A program made the position numbers and the translations under genes. The notes beneath the pieces were generated by a model. That model was not told where the DNA came from. It saw only the letters and a program-made list of their open reading frames with translations, and did no database searches. A DNA stretch of 64,000 nt from Paenibacillus sp. FSL H8-0332 (lineage in GTDB: Bacteria; Bacillota; Bacilli; Paenibacillales; Paenibacillaceae): NCBI RefSeq assembly GCF_037963835.1, contig NZ_CP150145.1, positions 2,046,001-2,110,000 on the forward strand. The letters run 5' to 3'. Below are positions 9,372-17,970 of the stretch, in pieces (the stretch's first letter is position 1; every line of letters begins with the position of its first letter).

Positions 9372-9449
9372 GAACAGAATTGGCATGTCAAAAACGCTTC
9401 AATATCCCATCCCTGGTAAATGGCAGGCCGAGAAACGGAGGAGCTATTA

Positions 9450-10271
9450 ATGGAGGGGATTCCGCAGAATATGGTGATGGATATCCACTGGATTCATGAC
9501 AAGACCACCTTCCCGCACTGGAGGGATATCCGTCAGAATATACATGTACACAGCCTGTACTGGATTCAGGAGGGGGAGGGAGTGTTCCGGACAGACACAG
9601 AGGAGCATCCGGTGTCGCCGCACATGCTGTTCTATCTGCGGCCGGGACTGTCGATGGAGATGAGCAGCGGAGGCGGGGAGCCTTTGCGCATCACCATGAT
9701 TCTGCTCTCGCTGTATACGCTATCGCCTTCTGCGGACAATCAGGGGAGGGTAGAGCCGCTTCATGAATTGCCCTTGCCGTTTCACCTGAAGCCGGGGAGG
9801 GAGCCGGGCAGAGCGCTGAGTCAGCTGTTCCGCCGGATTACTGGCGATTTTGTTCCCGGCAGTTCCGGGAGCCAGCTTAAGACTCAGGCGCTGCTATATG
9901 AGCTTTTGTACGAAATATTTCAGGCTAAGGATGGCGGCCATCCAGACCGTGGACAGGGCTATGAACTGTTCATGCGGGTGAAGGAGGAGCTGGAGCGGCG
10001 CTACAGTGAACCCTTGCAGATCCATGAGCTGGCGGTGCGCTACGGCATATCCTCCTCGTATGTCCGCAGTCTTTTTCAGCAATATCTGCATCAGAGTCCC
10101 AAAGGGTATTTAAGTGAAATCCGCTATGAGCATGCGAAGAAGCAGCTGCTGTACACCAGGCTAACCCTGAAGGAGATTGCGGCCGCCTGCGGATACAGCG
10201 ATGAGTTTCATTTCAGCAAAGCCTTCAAGCAGCTCAGCGGACAGCCGCCGTCTGCGATGAGGTCGCATTAA
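9450..10271 (+). CDS. AraC-family transcriptional regulator
   Basis: A 273-residue regulator with an N-terminal cupin-like sensing domain (about 10-130: WRDIRQNIHVHSLYWIQEGEGVF, then HMLFYLRPG) and a C-terminal double helix-turn-helix (about 175-270: ELERRYSEPLQIHELAVRYG, SSSYVRSLFQQYLHQSPKGYL, LTLKEIAAACGYSDEFHFSKAFKQ). The ATG at 9450 has GGAGGAG six bases upstream; another ATG 30 bases earlier lacks one. Divergent orientation to the acyltransferase-fusion gene suggests it controls that gene in response to a small molecule, probably a sugar; this is inference. Confidence 0.88.
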   Translation: MEGIPQNMVMDIHWIHDKTTFPHWRDIRQNIHVHSLYWIQEGEGVFRTDTEEHPVSPHMLFYLRPGLSMEMSSGGGEPLRITMILLSLYTLSPSADNQGRVEPLHELPLPFHLKPGREPGRALSQLFRRITGDFVPGSSGSQLKTQALLYELLYEIFQAKDGGHPDRGQGYELFMRVKEELERRYSEPLQIHELAVRYGISSSYVRSLFQQYLHQSPKGYLSEIRYEHAKKQLLYTRLTLKEIAAACGYSDEFHFSKAFKQLSGQPPSAMRSH

Positions 10272-10470
10272 TCCCGCTACGCTCAAGTATGACCGAGGTA
10301 TGGGAAAGACAGGGTTACGCATAATAAGCGGATAGAACGGACCGGATCAGTCAACCCTGGGCGAGCTTTACAGTTATCAGTTAACGGTAGCAGAAAACGG
10401 GTAAGTTATTATAATGTGCCTCATTTACACTTTTGTCCGGCTGACCTTGCTTAAATTTGAAATAAAAAAG

Positions 10471-10498
10471 TTGAACAACACCGCCGTTGTGATATAAT
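10471..10498 (+). promoter_or_regulatory. Promoter 1 upstream of the polyamine genes
   Basis: TTGAAC (10471-10476) and TATAAT (10493-10498) with a 16-base spacer, about 295 bases before the coding region. A transcript from here would carry a long leader. Confidence 0.5.
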
Positions 10499-10673
10499 TA
10501 TCCGGTTGGCCTGATGGACTGGCATGTGGATGGGACCCTAAGCTGGGTTTCAATTTATTAAGGTTAAAAGCGAAGGAAAACGAAGGATTTCAGTGTAATG
10601 AAGTGAATTACAGAGTATTAATGGAGAAAACTGCAGATTTTACACGGAAGATCACAGTTTTTGTCGGATTTTA

Positions 10674-10702
10674 TTGATTTATTGAGAAAGTTTCTGTATA
10701 AT
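10674..10702 (+). promoter_or_regulatory. Promoter 2, proximal to the polyamine genes
   Basis: TTGATT (10674-10679) and TATAAT (10697-10702) with a 17-base spacer, giving a leader of about 85 bases. Confidence 0.6.
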
Positions 10703-10792
10703 CAGCGTTGTTGATTTTTCATAGGATGTAGCCTGTTCCAGAGCAGCAAGGCTAATAACTAATAACTTAAGCATAATTAGGGGGTTATTAAT

Positions 10793-11992
10793 TTGGGAAA
10801 AGCGTTAATTATTGGCGCTGGCGGTGTAGCGAGCGTTGTTGTTCATAAATGCTGCCAGAACCCGGATGTATTCGAAGAGATCTGCATTGCCAGCCGTACG
10901 GTGTCTAAGTGCGATGCGCTCAAAGAGAAGCTGGACGGGGGCCTGACTAAGATTTCTACGGCCAAGCTGGATGCTGACAACACGGAAGAAGTGATTGAGC
11001 TGATCAAGAGCTTCCAGCCGGATGTCGTGATTAATGTGGCTCTTCCTTACCAGGATCTGACGATCATGGATGCCTGCCTGGCTACCGGAGTGCACTATGT
11101 GGATACAGCGAACTACGAACCGCAGGATACGGCGAAGTTCGAATATTCCTGGCAATGGGCTTACAAGGAAAGATTCGAGAAGGCCGGAATTACAGCGCTG
11201 CTCGGCAGCGGCTTTGACCCTGGCGTAACCGGTGTGTTCACGGCTTATGCGCAGAAGCATTATTTTGACGAGATTCATACGATTGATATTGTGGATGCGA
11301 ATGCGGGCGACCATGGTTATCCGTTCGCGACCAACTTCAATCCTGAGATTAATATCCGCGAGATCACAGCGAACGGACGTTACTTCGAGAATGGCGAGTG
11401 GATTGAGACAGCGCCGCTGTCCGAGAAGAAAGTATACGATCTCCCGGAGATCGGCCCGAAGGATATCTACCTTTTGTACCATGAAGAGTTAGAATCCTTG
11501 GCAGTTAACATTCCTGGCGTCAAAAAAATCCGCTTCTGGATGACCTTCTCGCAGAACTATCTGACTCACCTGAAGGTGCTTGAGAATGTCGGCATGACTT
11601 CTATTGAGCCCATTAATTACGAAGGTAAAGAGATTATTCCTTTGCAGTTCCTGAAGGCCATTCTGCCTGACCCGGCTTCATTGGGACCAAGAACCAAAGG
11701 TAAAACCAACATCGGCTGTATCATTCAAGGAACCAAAGACGGCCAGCCTAAAACCTATTATGTCTACAATGTCTGCGATCACGAAGAGTGCTACAGAGAG
11801 GTTGGCTCACAGGCCATTTCCTACACTACCGGCGTTCCTGCAATGATCGGGGCTATGATGATTATCAAAGGCATCTGGAACAAGCCGGGCGTACACAATA
11901 TCGAAGAGTTCGATCCCGATCCATTCATGGATGCCCTTAACAAACACGGCCTGCCTTGGCAAGAAGATTTCTCGCCGACGCTGCTGGATTAA
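10793..11992 (+). CDS. Carboxynorspermidine synthase-type saccharopine dehydrogenase family protein
   Basis: A 399-residue enzyme of the LYS9/saccharopine dehydrogenase fold. It would reductively condense aspartate semialdehyde with a diamine to make carboxy(nor)spermidine, the first step of the decarboxylative polyamine route. The Rossmann motif GKALIIGAGGVASVV opens the protein, with INVALPYQDLTIMDACLATGVHYVDTANYE and LLGSGFDPGVTGVF further in, both typical of the family. The TTG start at 10793 is supported by AGGGGG eight bases upstream. Its partner decarboxylase begins within a few bases of the stop. Whether spermidine or norspermidine is the product cannot be read from sequence. Confidence 0.9.
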   Translation: MGKALIIGAGGVASVVVHKCCQNPDVFEEICIASRTVSKCDALKEKLDGGLTKISTAKLDADNTEEVIELIKSFQPDVVINVALPYQDLTIMDACLATGVHYVDTANYEPQDTAKFEYSWQWAYKERFEKAGITALLGSGFDPGVTGVFTAYAQKHYFDEIHTIDIVDANAGDHGYPFATNFNPEINIREITANGRYFENGEWIETAPLSEKKVYDLPEIGPKDIYLLYHEELESLAVNIPGVKKIRFWMTFSQNYLTHLKVLENVGMTSIEPINYEGKEIIPLQFLKAILPDPASLGPRTKGKTNIGCIIQGTKDGQPKTYYVYNVCDHEECYREVGSQAISYTTGVPAMIGAMMIIKGIWNKPGVHNIEEFDPDPFMDALNKHGLPWQEDFSPTLLD

Positions 11993-12003
11993 GGCGCATG
12001 ACC

Positions 12004-13155
12004 ATGAAGAACAAGGACATCGATATTGATATCAGCAATCTGCCGTCCCCTGCGTATCTGGTGGATGAACGGCTGCTGACGAAGAACCTGGAGACCCTGA
12101 ATTATGTGCAGGAGAAGAGCGGAGCCAAGATTCTTCTTGCGCAAAAAGGCTTCTCCATGCACGCCATGTACCCTCTGGTCGGCAAATACCTGCATGGCGT
12201 AACCTCCAGCTCCCTGTTCGAAGCCCGGCTGGGCTTCGAGGAGATGGGCAAAGAGGTCCATGTCTATGCTCCGGCTTATGTGGACCGCGAATTCGATGAG
12301 CTGCTTCGATACAGCGACCACATGGTGTTCAACTCGTTCGACCAGTGGAGCCGGTTCAAGCAGCGCGTGCAGAACGCGCCGAAGCAGATTAGCTGCGGCA
12401 TCCGCGTCAACCCGGAGTATTCCGAGATTGAAGTGCCGCTGTATGACCCTTGCTACAACTACTCCCGCATGGGTGTAACCCTGCCGAACTTCCGGCCGGA
12501 CGAGCTGGACGGCATTGACGGACTGCATTTCCATACCATGTGCGAACAGAACTCGGATACGCTGGAGCGTACGCTTAAGGTCGTAGAGGAGAAGTTCGGC
12601 CAATATCTGCACGGTATGAAATGGCTGAATTTCGGCGGCGGGCATCATATTACCCGTCCTGACTATGATCTGGAGACACTGATCAAGTGCATTCTGCATA
12701 TGAAAGAGACTTATAATGTAGAGATCTATCTGGAGCCGGGCGAAGCGATTGCCCTCAATACCGGTTACCTGGTGGCGACTGTACTCGACACGATGCATAA
12801 CGGTATGGATATTGCGATTCTCGATACCTCCGCGGAATGCCATATGCCGGATGTGCTGGCGATGCCTTACCGCCCGGGCATCATCGGTGCCGGAGAACCG
12901 GGCGAATTCGCGCATACGTACAGACTTGGCGGCATGACCTGCCTGGCAGGGGATGTCATCGGCGATTATTCCTTCCCGGAGCCGCTGAAATACGGCGACA
13001 AGCTGATCTTCACCGACATGGCACATTATTCCATGGTGAAGAACCACATGTTCAACGGCGTCAACCTCCCGGCCATCGCTTCTTATAATGAAGCAGAAGG
13101 ACTCAAGGTGATCCGCGAGTTCGAATACAGTGACTTCAGCGGCCGGTTGTCTTAA
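12004..13155 (+). CDS. nspC: Carboxynorspermidine/carboxyspermidine decarboxylase
   Basis: A fold-type III PLP decarboxylase of about 383 residues that completes spermidine-type polyamine synthesis. It opens with NLPSPAYLVDERLLTKNLE; the PLP lysine sits in KILLAQKGFSMHA, and conserved blocks follow (GLHFHTMCEQN, WLNFGGGHHITRPDYD, YLEPGEAIALNTG, DTSAECHMPDVL, GDVIGDYSF). The start is uncertain by two codons: ATG 11998 or 12004; I prefer 12004 because the AAGG at 11991-11994 is nine bases away. It follows the synthase gene by about ten bases, so the two are one operon. Its terminator is immediately downstream. Confidence 0.92.
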   Translation: MKNKDIDIDISNLPSPAYLVDERLLTKNLETLNYVQEKSGAKILLAQKGFSMHAMYPLVGKYLHGVTSSSLFEARLGFEEMGKEVHVYAPAYVDREFDELLRYSDHMVFNSFDQWSRFKQRVQNAPKQISCGIRVNPEYSEIEVPLYDPCYNYSRMGVTLPNFRPDELDGIDGLHFHTMCEQNSDTLERTLKVVEEKFGQYLHGMKWLNFGGGHHITRPDYDLETLIKCILHMKETYNVEIYLEPGEAIALNTGYLVATVLDTMHNGMDIAILDTSAECHMPDVLAMPYRPGIIGAGEPGEFAHTYRLGGMTCLAGDVIGDYSFPEPLKYGDKLIFTDMAHYSMVKNHMFNGVNLPAIASYNEAEGLKVIREFEYSDFSGRLS

Positions 13156-13176
13156 TGAATAGCTATTATTAATAGA

Positions 13177-13213
13177 AGCGCCCCTTCAGCTTTGGCCGAG
13201 GGGGCGTTTTTGT
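13177..13213 (+). terminator. Terminator of the polyamine operon
   Basis: CGCCCC (13179-13184) pairs with GGGGCG (13201-13206), followed by TTTTTG. Confidence 0.8.
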
Positions 13214-13237
13214 GCACAATTTAAACCGGACTAACAA

Positions 13238-14275
13238 TCAGTGCGGGACTGTGTTTAGCGGAAGCTTTTTGCCAAAAAATACGAAAGACTCGATTTCTTT
13301 ATCATTTATAATATTATCAAACGTTTTTAGTGTAATCAGCTGGTTACTCTGATAATAACTTGCAGACATTCCGGTAAAAATGCGGGTTGTCTCTGAAGTC
13401 CCGTCCTTAAAGTTAATTGTGATAGGCAGTTTATCCAAAGATTGGTTTGGACCAATTTCTTCTGATTTGAAGGCGAATTTATTAATCTCTTGTAATGAAT
13501 CACTCTCAATCTTCAAAGTGATTGAAATTGGCGAGACAGAGATCGTCTTTAAGGTTGCCTTATAACCATACAGTGAAATGCCCTGATTGATCTGATAAAG
13601 GGTAGAGTACTCTTTGAAATCTAGCTTAAGTGAGGTTTCCCAGGAACCAGAAACTACGGTTTCAAAAATACCGGGAAACGGAGCAGCAGCTTCTAAATCT
13701 CTAAAAATAATATCAACAGTTTGACCAGCTATGGAATTATCGGTCATTATATTCATAACCAAACTAATTTTGTTGTCATAAGGATTCCCGTCATCGAGTA
13801 CCTCGTATCCTGTACTGTACGAGCTTTGATTAGAGTTGATATGGGCATGAAAACGATAGCGGGCTGCATTCAAAATAGTGCCTTTAGGAGCGGTAAAGTC
13901 CATTAAAATGTAAGTTAGATTGCTGTCACCGATCACCTGCTTAATGGCAACAGACCCCTGCTTATTTTTAATTATTTTATTTATTGTATAAGCGCCATTG
14001 GACATATGTACAACCTGATTCTTATTGGAGGGTTTAAGAAATTGAATCAGCGCTTCATCAAGTCCTGTATATACTGCTGCAAAAGCTGTAGTGGTTAAAC
14101 CAACCATCAGTACAGCAGCAATTATAGTATATCTTCTAAGTTTTATGGGAGAAGTTCTTCTTTGACTTCTATGTTCGATCTGGCTACTTGTTAAAAGATT
14201 TTGAAAGATTTTTTCTTTTTGATCATTTGTTGGAGTCAAAGCTTCAAAAACCTTACGGATATTTTTAATCTTCAA
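13238..14275 (-). CDS. DUF4179-type membrane protein, likely anti-sigma partner
   Basis: A 345-residue protein with a short cytoplasmic N-terminus, one membrane segment at about 49-68 (YTIIAAVLMVGLTTTAFAAV) and a beta-rich outer region. This layout and the AVYTGLDEALIQFLKP segment fit DUF4179 proteins, which usually pair with an ECF sigma factor and act as its membrane-bound inhibitor. The start is a TTG at 14275 with GGAGGG eight bases upstream, inside the end of the sigma gene (11-base overlap), so the two are translationally coupled. Codon use is more AT-rich than the neighbours. Confidence 0.8.
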   Translation of the reverse strand: MKIKNIRKVFEALTPTNDQKEKIFQNLLTSSQIEHRSQRRTSPIKLRRYTIIAAVLMVGLTTTAFAAVYTGLDEALIQFLKPSNKNQVVHMSNGAYTINKIIKNKQGSVAIKQVIGDSNLTYILMDFTAPKGTILNAARYRFHAHINSNQSSYSTGYEVLDDGNPYDNKISLVMNIMTDNSIAGQTVDIIFRDLEAAAPFPGIFETVVSGSWETSLKLDFKEYSTLYQINQGISLYGYKATLKTISVSPISITLKIESDSLQEINKFAFKSEEIGPNQSLDKLPITINFKDGTSETTRIFTGMSASYYQSNQLITLKTFDNIINDKEIESFVFFGKKLPLNTVPH

Positions 14276-14771
14276 TATAATTCCCTCCCAAATCCATCTT
14301 AAGTCGTTTGCGGCCTCTAAATAATTGTGTTTGGACCGTGCTTTCTTTGCGACCTAACATTTCAGCGATTTCCTTTACTGTGTATTCCTCTAAATAATAT
14401 AGATACAAAACGGTTTTGTATTTTTCGGGGAGTGAAAGAAGTTTTGAAACGACTTTACCCGAAGGCTCAATGCCATTCCAAATGACAATCTCCGGCAAAG
14501 GTTCCAATGCCACACGGCGGGTTCTCCACCAATGTTTAAGGATATCTTTGCAGTAATTCCTAGTGGTTACTGTCAACCACGCTTTTTCATGCTCGTGGTC
14601 GTTAAAGACCATTGGAGTGTAAATTAATTTGAGAAATACAGATTGAACAGCATCTTCAACATCAACAGGATTTTTTAAATATATATAGCAAAGCCGGTAG
14701 ACCATATCTGCATGTCGTTGATAGAGTTCAGCGAATTCTTTATCTGTGTCTAACAAAGAGCTGGATTTCAT
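14265..14771 (-). CDS. ECF-type RNA polymerase sigma factor
   Basis: A 168-residue minimal ECF sigma factor. Region 2 spans about 12-75 (ELYQRHADMVYRLCYIYLKN, DVEDAVQSVFLKL, then HEKAWLTVTTRNYCKDILK) and region 4 about 110-160 (LPEKYKTVLYLYYLEEYTVKEIAEML, RKESTVQTQLFRGRKRL). AGGAGG precedes the ATG. The next gene downstream, overlapping by 11 bases, is its probable anti-sigma partner. A TGAAACCTT motif upstream resembles an ECF -35, but no matching -10 at the right distance is seen. The gene upstream, 14903-16435, has a much better ECF promoter and may be a target. Confidence 0.9.
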   Translation of the reverse strand: MKSSSLLDTDKEFAELYQRHADMVYRLCYIYLKNPVDVEDAVQSVFLKLIYTPMVFNDHEHEKAWLTVTTRNYCKDILKHWWRTRRVALEPLPEIVIWNGIEPSGKVVSKLLSLPEKYKTVLYLYYLEEYTVKEIAEMLGRKESTVQTQLFRGRKRLKMDLGGNYIED

Positions 14772-14837
14772 TATTTCGCCTCCTATTAAACAACACGATT
14801 GAAGGTTTCAAAATATCTCAAAAGGCGAATTTTAGAT

Positions 14838-14872
14838 TAAAAAAAGACCATTCTCCATTTGAGAATAGCCCG
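14838..14872 (-). terminator. Terminator after the RCC1/stalk-domain gene
   Basis: On the minus strand, GGCTATTCTC pairs with GAGAATGGTC around a short loop and is followed by seven T. Confidence 0.7.
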
Positions 14873-14902
14873 CTAATATTCTTGTGTCAGGAGAGAATTC
14901 CC

Positions 14903-16435
14903 TTACTTCATACTAATCGCAATTCTGCTCTCCTGCGGCAGCCAGTCAACCTTCGCCCCAAGCTGTTCGCTGATGAAGCGCAGCGGCAGGTAGACGGTGC
15001 CATTAACTACAAACGGCGGTGTTGCCAGAGTGACGCTTTTATTATTTACGGTGGTGGCTCCGTTCACGGTGTTAATGACGATGGCTAGCGGAGTTTTGTC
15101 GGCAGCGGTACCGGTGATCGTTACTACTTTGTCCATGGAATAACCGATAGTAGCTCCCATCTTGGTGAACAGCGAACGCAGCGGAATGAAATTCTGTCCG
15201 TTACGGGTGATGACACCGTTGGTGAAGGCAATGGATTCGCTATTCAGGCTAACGGAGATTGGTTTCTGCATCGGAACAGGCTCTTTGTAGCTGAATTCAT
15301 AGGTGCCGTAACCGAGTTCAGCATTTTTGTTCACGCCCCAGCCCCAGAGGGTGCCGTCATTCTTCTGCATAATGACATGTCTTCCGCCGCCTTTTATCGA
15401 CTGGATACCCGAAGCAAGCAAGGTGAACTTTGCATTCGGCGACATAAGCTCTGCGGCAATCGAAGCCGCATAGACCTTGCCGTCTGAGGTCAGGGCGACA
15501 ATAGATTGTTCAACGATGTAGGCATCGGTCACCTTGCTGATTCCTGAGAAGACAACCGGAACGGGTTCATCCTGATACGTGGTTCCATCCGAATATCCGG
15601 TGACCGTGGAGCCCCAGAACCATAGACGGGATTGCTTGTCAATCGCGAGCCGGCTGCGCCCATTGTTGTACAGCGCCCGAATATCTTTTAAGCCGGAAAA
15701 AGGGGTTGCAGTTATCTGCGCCGGGTCACTATAGGTTTCCGGTAAATAACTATCCTGGTCCGGCCAGGTCCAGACGCTGCCATCCTTGCTGAGCGCATAA
15801 TTCTGTTCGAGCTGCACAATATCTTTCAGATTGGCGACAGGTGTAAAAGTGGCAAGTTCGTCAATGCTGGTCCAGACCGTCCCGTCTGTCTTCAGGAACA
15901 GATAACGATCCCAGCTGCTAACCTTATTGTTAAGCTTGTTGCTCTCGGAATATTGGGAGATAGCTGCAACGTGATCCAGGCCCGGAACAGGCGCAAACGG
16001 AGGGGTCGTATTATCATCAGTTGATGTAACTGAAGTATATACCGTACCCTCTCCAGTGACTGCCAAATGACGGGGGTATACTCTTTGGAAACTGGTTATA
16101 TTCTTCAATTCCGGCACTGGCGTAACTTCGATGGCCATAGTGCGGGCGTTGCTCTCCCACTTCCAGACCGAGCCATCCTTGGTGGCTACCATTGCACTGT
16201 AATATAGCGGGAAAGAAGCCTGTACATCACTTAGTCCGTGTACTTGCGTAGGTACGGATTTCGTCTCACCCCAGACCCACAGGGTCCCGTCATCCTTGAT
16301 CAGATAATCGGGTCCGTAGGAAGCGATGCCGGAGCCACCGCCACTAGCTGCTGCTGTTGCAGCCTCGGGAGTCCCAACAGTCAGACACGCCGTCAAACCC
16401 ATCACCATGCTCACAAGCAAATTTCTTTTTTTCAT
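14903..16435 (-). CDS. Secreted RCC1-like propeller with C-terminal stalk (copper amine oxidase N-like) domain
   Basis: A 510-residue exported protein. A signal peptide spans about 1-28 (KKRNLLVSMVMGLTACLTVG, then an Ala-rich site). Residues about 35-385 carry RCC1-like propeller repeats, recognisable by recurring 'DGTLWVWG', 'DGSVWKW', 'DGTVWTS', 'DGSVWTW' and 'DGTLWGWG' blades. The last 110 residues are a stalk/copper-amine-oxidase N-like domain (FIPLRSLFTKMGATIGY and YLPLRFISEQLGAKVDW). Such proteins are wall-associated in Paenibacillus relatives; ligand unknown. The ATG at 16435 has an AGAGGA site upstream, preferred over a TTG one codon earlier. An ECF-type promoter lies about 70 bases upstream. 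Confidence 0.85.
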   Translation of the reverse strand: MKKRNLLVSMVMGLTACLTVGTPEAATAAASGGGSGIASYGPDYLIKDDGTLWVWGETKSVPTQVHGLSDVQASFPLYYSAMVATKDGSVWKWESNARTMAIEVTPVPELKNITSFQRVYPRHLAVTGEGTVYTSVTSTDDNTTPPFAPVPGLDHVAAISQYSESNKLNNKVSSWDRYLFLKTDGTVWTSIDELATFTPVANLKDIVQLEQNYALSKDGSVWTWPDQDSYLPETYSDPAQITATPFSGLKDIRALYNNGRSRLAIDKQSRLWFWGSTVTGYSDGTTYQDEPVPVVFSGISKVTDAYIVEQSIVALTSDGKVYAASIAAELMSPNAKFTLLASGIQSIKGGGRHVIMQKNDGTLWGWGVNKNAELGYGTYEFSYKEPVPMQKPISVSLNSESIAFTNGVITRNGQNFIPLRSLFTKMGATIGYSMDKVVTITGTAADKTPLAIVINTVNGATTVNNKSVTLATPPFVVNGTVYLPLRFISEQLGAKVDWLPQESRIAISMK

Positions 16436-16504
16436 CAAGATATCCTCTACTCTCTATAGGAAATTACTGAATTAGGTAAATAAATGAATATATTACCTTG
16501 AATA

Positions 16505-16532
16505 TAGACGCTGCACAGGTGCGAAAAGTTTC
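16505..16532 (-). promoter_or_regulatory. ECF-type promoter of the RCC1/stalk gene
   Basis: Read on the minus strand: GAAAC (16532-16528) with a following TTTT, a 17-base spacer, and CGTCTA (16510-16505). This is the standard form of Firmicute ECF promoters (GAAAC-N16/17-CGTnTA). The leader to the start codon is about 65 bases. Confidence 0.6.
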
Positions 16533-16547
16533 TTTGAAAATTAACCG

Positions 16548-16574
16548 TTGCTGGCGGTGCTCCTGTGGTACAAT
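16548..16574 (+). promoter_or_regulatory. Promoter of the deoxynucleoside kinase pair
   Basis: TTGCTG (16548-16553) and TACAAT (16569-16574), 15-base spacer with a TG just before the -10. Confidence 0.4.
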
Positions 16575-16627
16575 AATTTAGTCTGTTTTTTTGGAATTGT
16601 CCGTATTTGAGGAGGAAATCAGCGTTA

Positions 16628-17251
16628 ATGAAACATGCACCTTTTATAGCCGTGGAAGGCCCGATTGGAGCCGGTAAAACCACCCTCGCCACGATGCTCG
16701 CCACCGAACTGCAGCTTCCGGTCATTAAAGAAATTGTCGACGAGAATCCGTTTCTGGACAAGTTCTATCAGAATATGGACGACTGGAGCTTCCAGCTGGA
16801 GATGTTCTTTCTCTGCAACCGGTTCAAGCAGCTTGAAGATACTACGACGCAGTACATAGATCAAGGGAAGCCAGTCATTTCGGATTATCATATCTATAAG
16901 AATCTGATCTTCGGGGAACGGACGCTGAAGGGATCGAAACGGGACAAATACCGGGAGATCTATCATATTTTGACCGACGATTTCCCCAAGCCGAACATCA
17001 TTCTGTATATCCGGGCAGATCTGGATACGCTGCTGGCCCGGATTGCCAAGCGTGCGCGTACCTTCGAAGAGATCATTGCCCCTGCCTACCTCCAGCAGTT
17101 AATTGAGGATTATGACGATGCGATGGCCTCACTGGCCCTCCGCGAACCGTCCACCGTAATTATCACCATCGACGGCAAAGAGGTGGATTTCGTGGAGAAG
17201 CCCGAAGATTTCACCGCCATCGCCGAACAAGTAAAGGAGCTTATGAAATGA
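16628..17251 (+). CDS. Deoxynucleoside kinase (dck/dgk family), first of a pair
   Basis: A 207-residue deoxynucleoside salvage kinase that phosphorylates deoxyadenosine, deoxycytidine or deoxyguanosine. The P-loop GPIGAGKTT is at residues 11-19, followed by ENPFLDKFYQNMDDWSFQLEMFFLCNRFKQ, typical of the family, and a SDYHIYKNLIF segment in place of the usual DRS motif. The LID-type arginine region RIAKRARTFEE lies near residue 140. ATG 16628 follows GGAGG by 12 bases. The second kinase starts inside the stop codon. Substrate assignment between the two kinases is not possible from sequence alone; Bacillus has the same kind of pair (dck and dgk). Confidence 0.88.
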   Translation: MKHAPFIAVEGPIGAGKTTLATMLATELQLPVIKEIVDENPFLDKFYQNMDDWSFQLEMFFLCNRFKQLEDTTTQYIDQGKPVISDYHIYKNLIFGERTLKGSKRDKYREIYHILTDDFPKPNIILYIRADLDTLLARIAKRARTFEEIIAPAYLQQLIEDYDDAMASLALREPSTVIITIDGKEVDFVEKPEDFTAIAEQVKELMK

Positions 17252-17901
17252 ATAGTTACAACATCCCGGATAACGCAATTATCACTGTAGCGGGCACAGT
17301 AGGTGTCGGCAAGTCGACGCTAACCGCTGCACTGGCGCAGCGCCTGAATTTCCAGACTTCGCTGGAGCAGGTGGATCATAACCCGTACCTGGAGAAGTTC
17401 TATCACGATTTCGAGCGGTGGAGCTTCCACTTGCAGATCTATTTCCTGGCGGAACGCTTCAAGGAGCAGAAGAAGATGTTCGAGCTGGGCGGCGGTTTCG
17501 TGCAGGACCGTTCGATCTATGAGGATACCGGGATTTTTGCCAAAATGCACGCCGATCAAGGCACCATGTCCCCGACCGATTATGCCACATACACCAGCCT
17601 CTATGAGGCCATGGTGATGACGCCATACTTCCCGCATCCCGATGTGCTGATCTATATTGAAGGCAGTCTGCCTTCGATCCTGACCCGGATCAATGAGCGC
17701 GGACGCGAGATGGAGATCCAGACTGACGTCTCCTACTGGGAGCATATGCATGGCCGCTATTCCCAGTGGATCAACGAATTCAGCGCCTGCCCGGTGCTGC
17801 GGCTGAATATTGATGAGTATGATGTGAAGGACCCGGCTTCCATGTCGGAGATTTTGACCCGGGTCAGCGCGGTAATTCACCGGAGTGCGGCGGGGAAATA
17901 A
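17248..17901 (+). CDS. Deoxynucleoside kinase (dck/dgk family), second of a pair
   Basis: A 217-residue kinase of the same family as its neighbour. Its P-loop GTVGVGKST is at residues 16-24, and it keeps the canonical VQDRSIYED motif that the upstream paralog lacks. The region HNPYLEKFYHDFERWSFHLQIYFLAERFK matches the first kinase closely, which points to an old duplication. The start ATG overlaps the previous stop (ATGA), so translation is coupled. A strong terminator follows. The two together probably cover complementary deoxynucleosides, as in Bacillus. Confidence 0.9.
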   Translation: MNSYNIPDNAIITVAGTVGVGKSTLTAALAQRLNFQTSLEQVDHNPYLEKFYHDFERWSFHLQIYFLAERFKEQKKMFELGGGFVQDRSIYEDTGIFAKMHADQGTMSPTDYATYTSLYEAMVMTPYFPHPDVLIYIEGSLPSILTRINERGREMEIQTDVSYWEHMHGRYSQWINEFSACPVLRLNIDEYDVKDPASMSEILTRVSAVIHRSAAGK

Positions 17902-17913
17902 AGAGATAGAGTG

Positions 17914-17953
17914 AAAAAGCAGCACCAGGGGTTAATCCTGGAGCTGCTTTTTT
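17914..17953. terminator. Bidirectional terminator after the kinase pair
   Basis: GCAGC-a-CCAGG pairs with CCTGG-a-GCTGC, flanked by A5 on the left and T6 on the right, between convergent genes. Confidence 0.85.
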
Positions 17954-17970
17954 GCGTCCATCACAGAATG

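Larger units (their letters stand above)
10272..10792. other. 520-base gene-free leader region before the polyamine genes
   Basis: No coding region is seen. The stretch holds two sigma-A-type promoters pointing right, a TGTAA/TTACA hairpin at 10594-10612, and a region next to the start codon where two direct copies of TAATAAC (10753-10759 and 10760-10766) can each pair with GTTATTA (10784-10790), overlapping the edge of the ribosome binding site. Confidence 0.5.

Noticed and set aside
14772..14830. ECF autoregulatory promoter for the 14265-14771 sigma gene
   Set aside because: TGAAACCTT is a good -35, but no CGT-type -10 lies 16-17 bases on.
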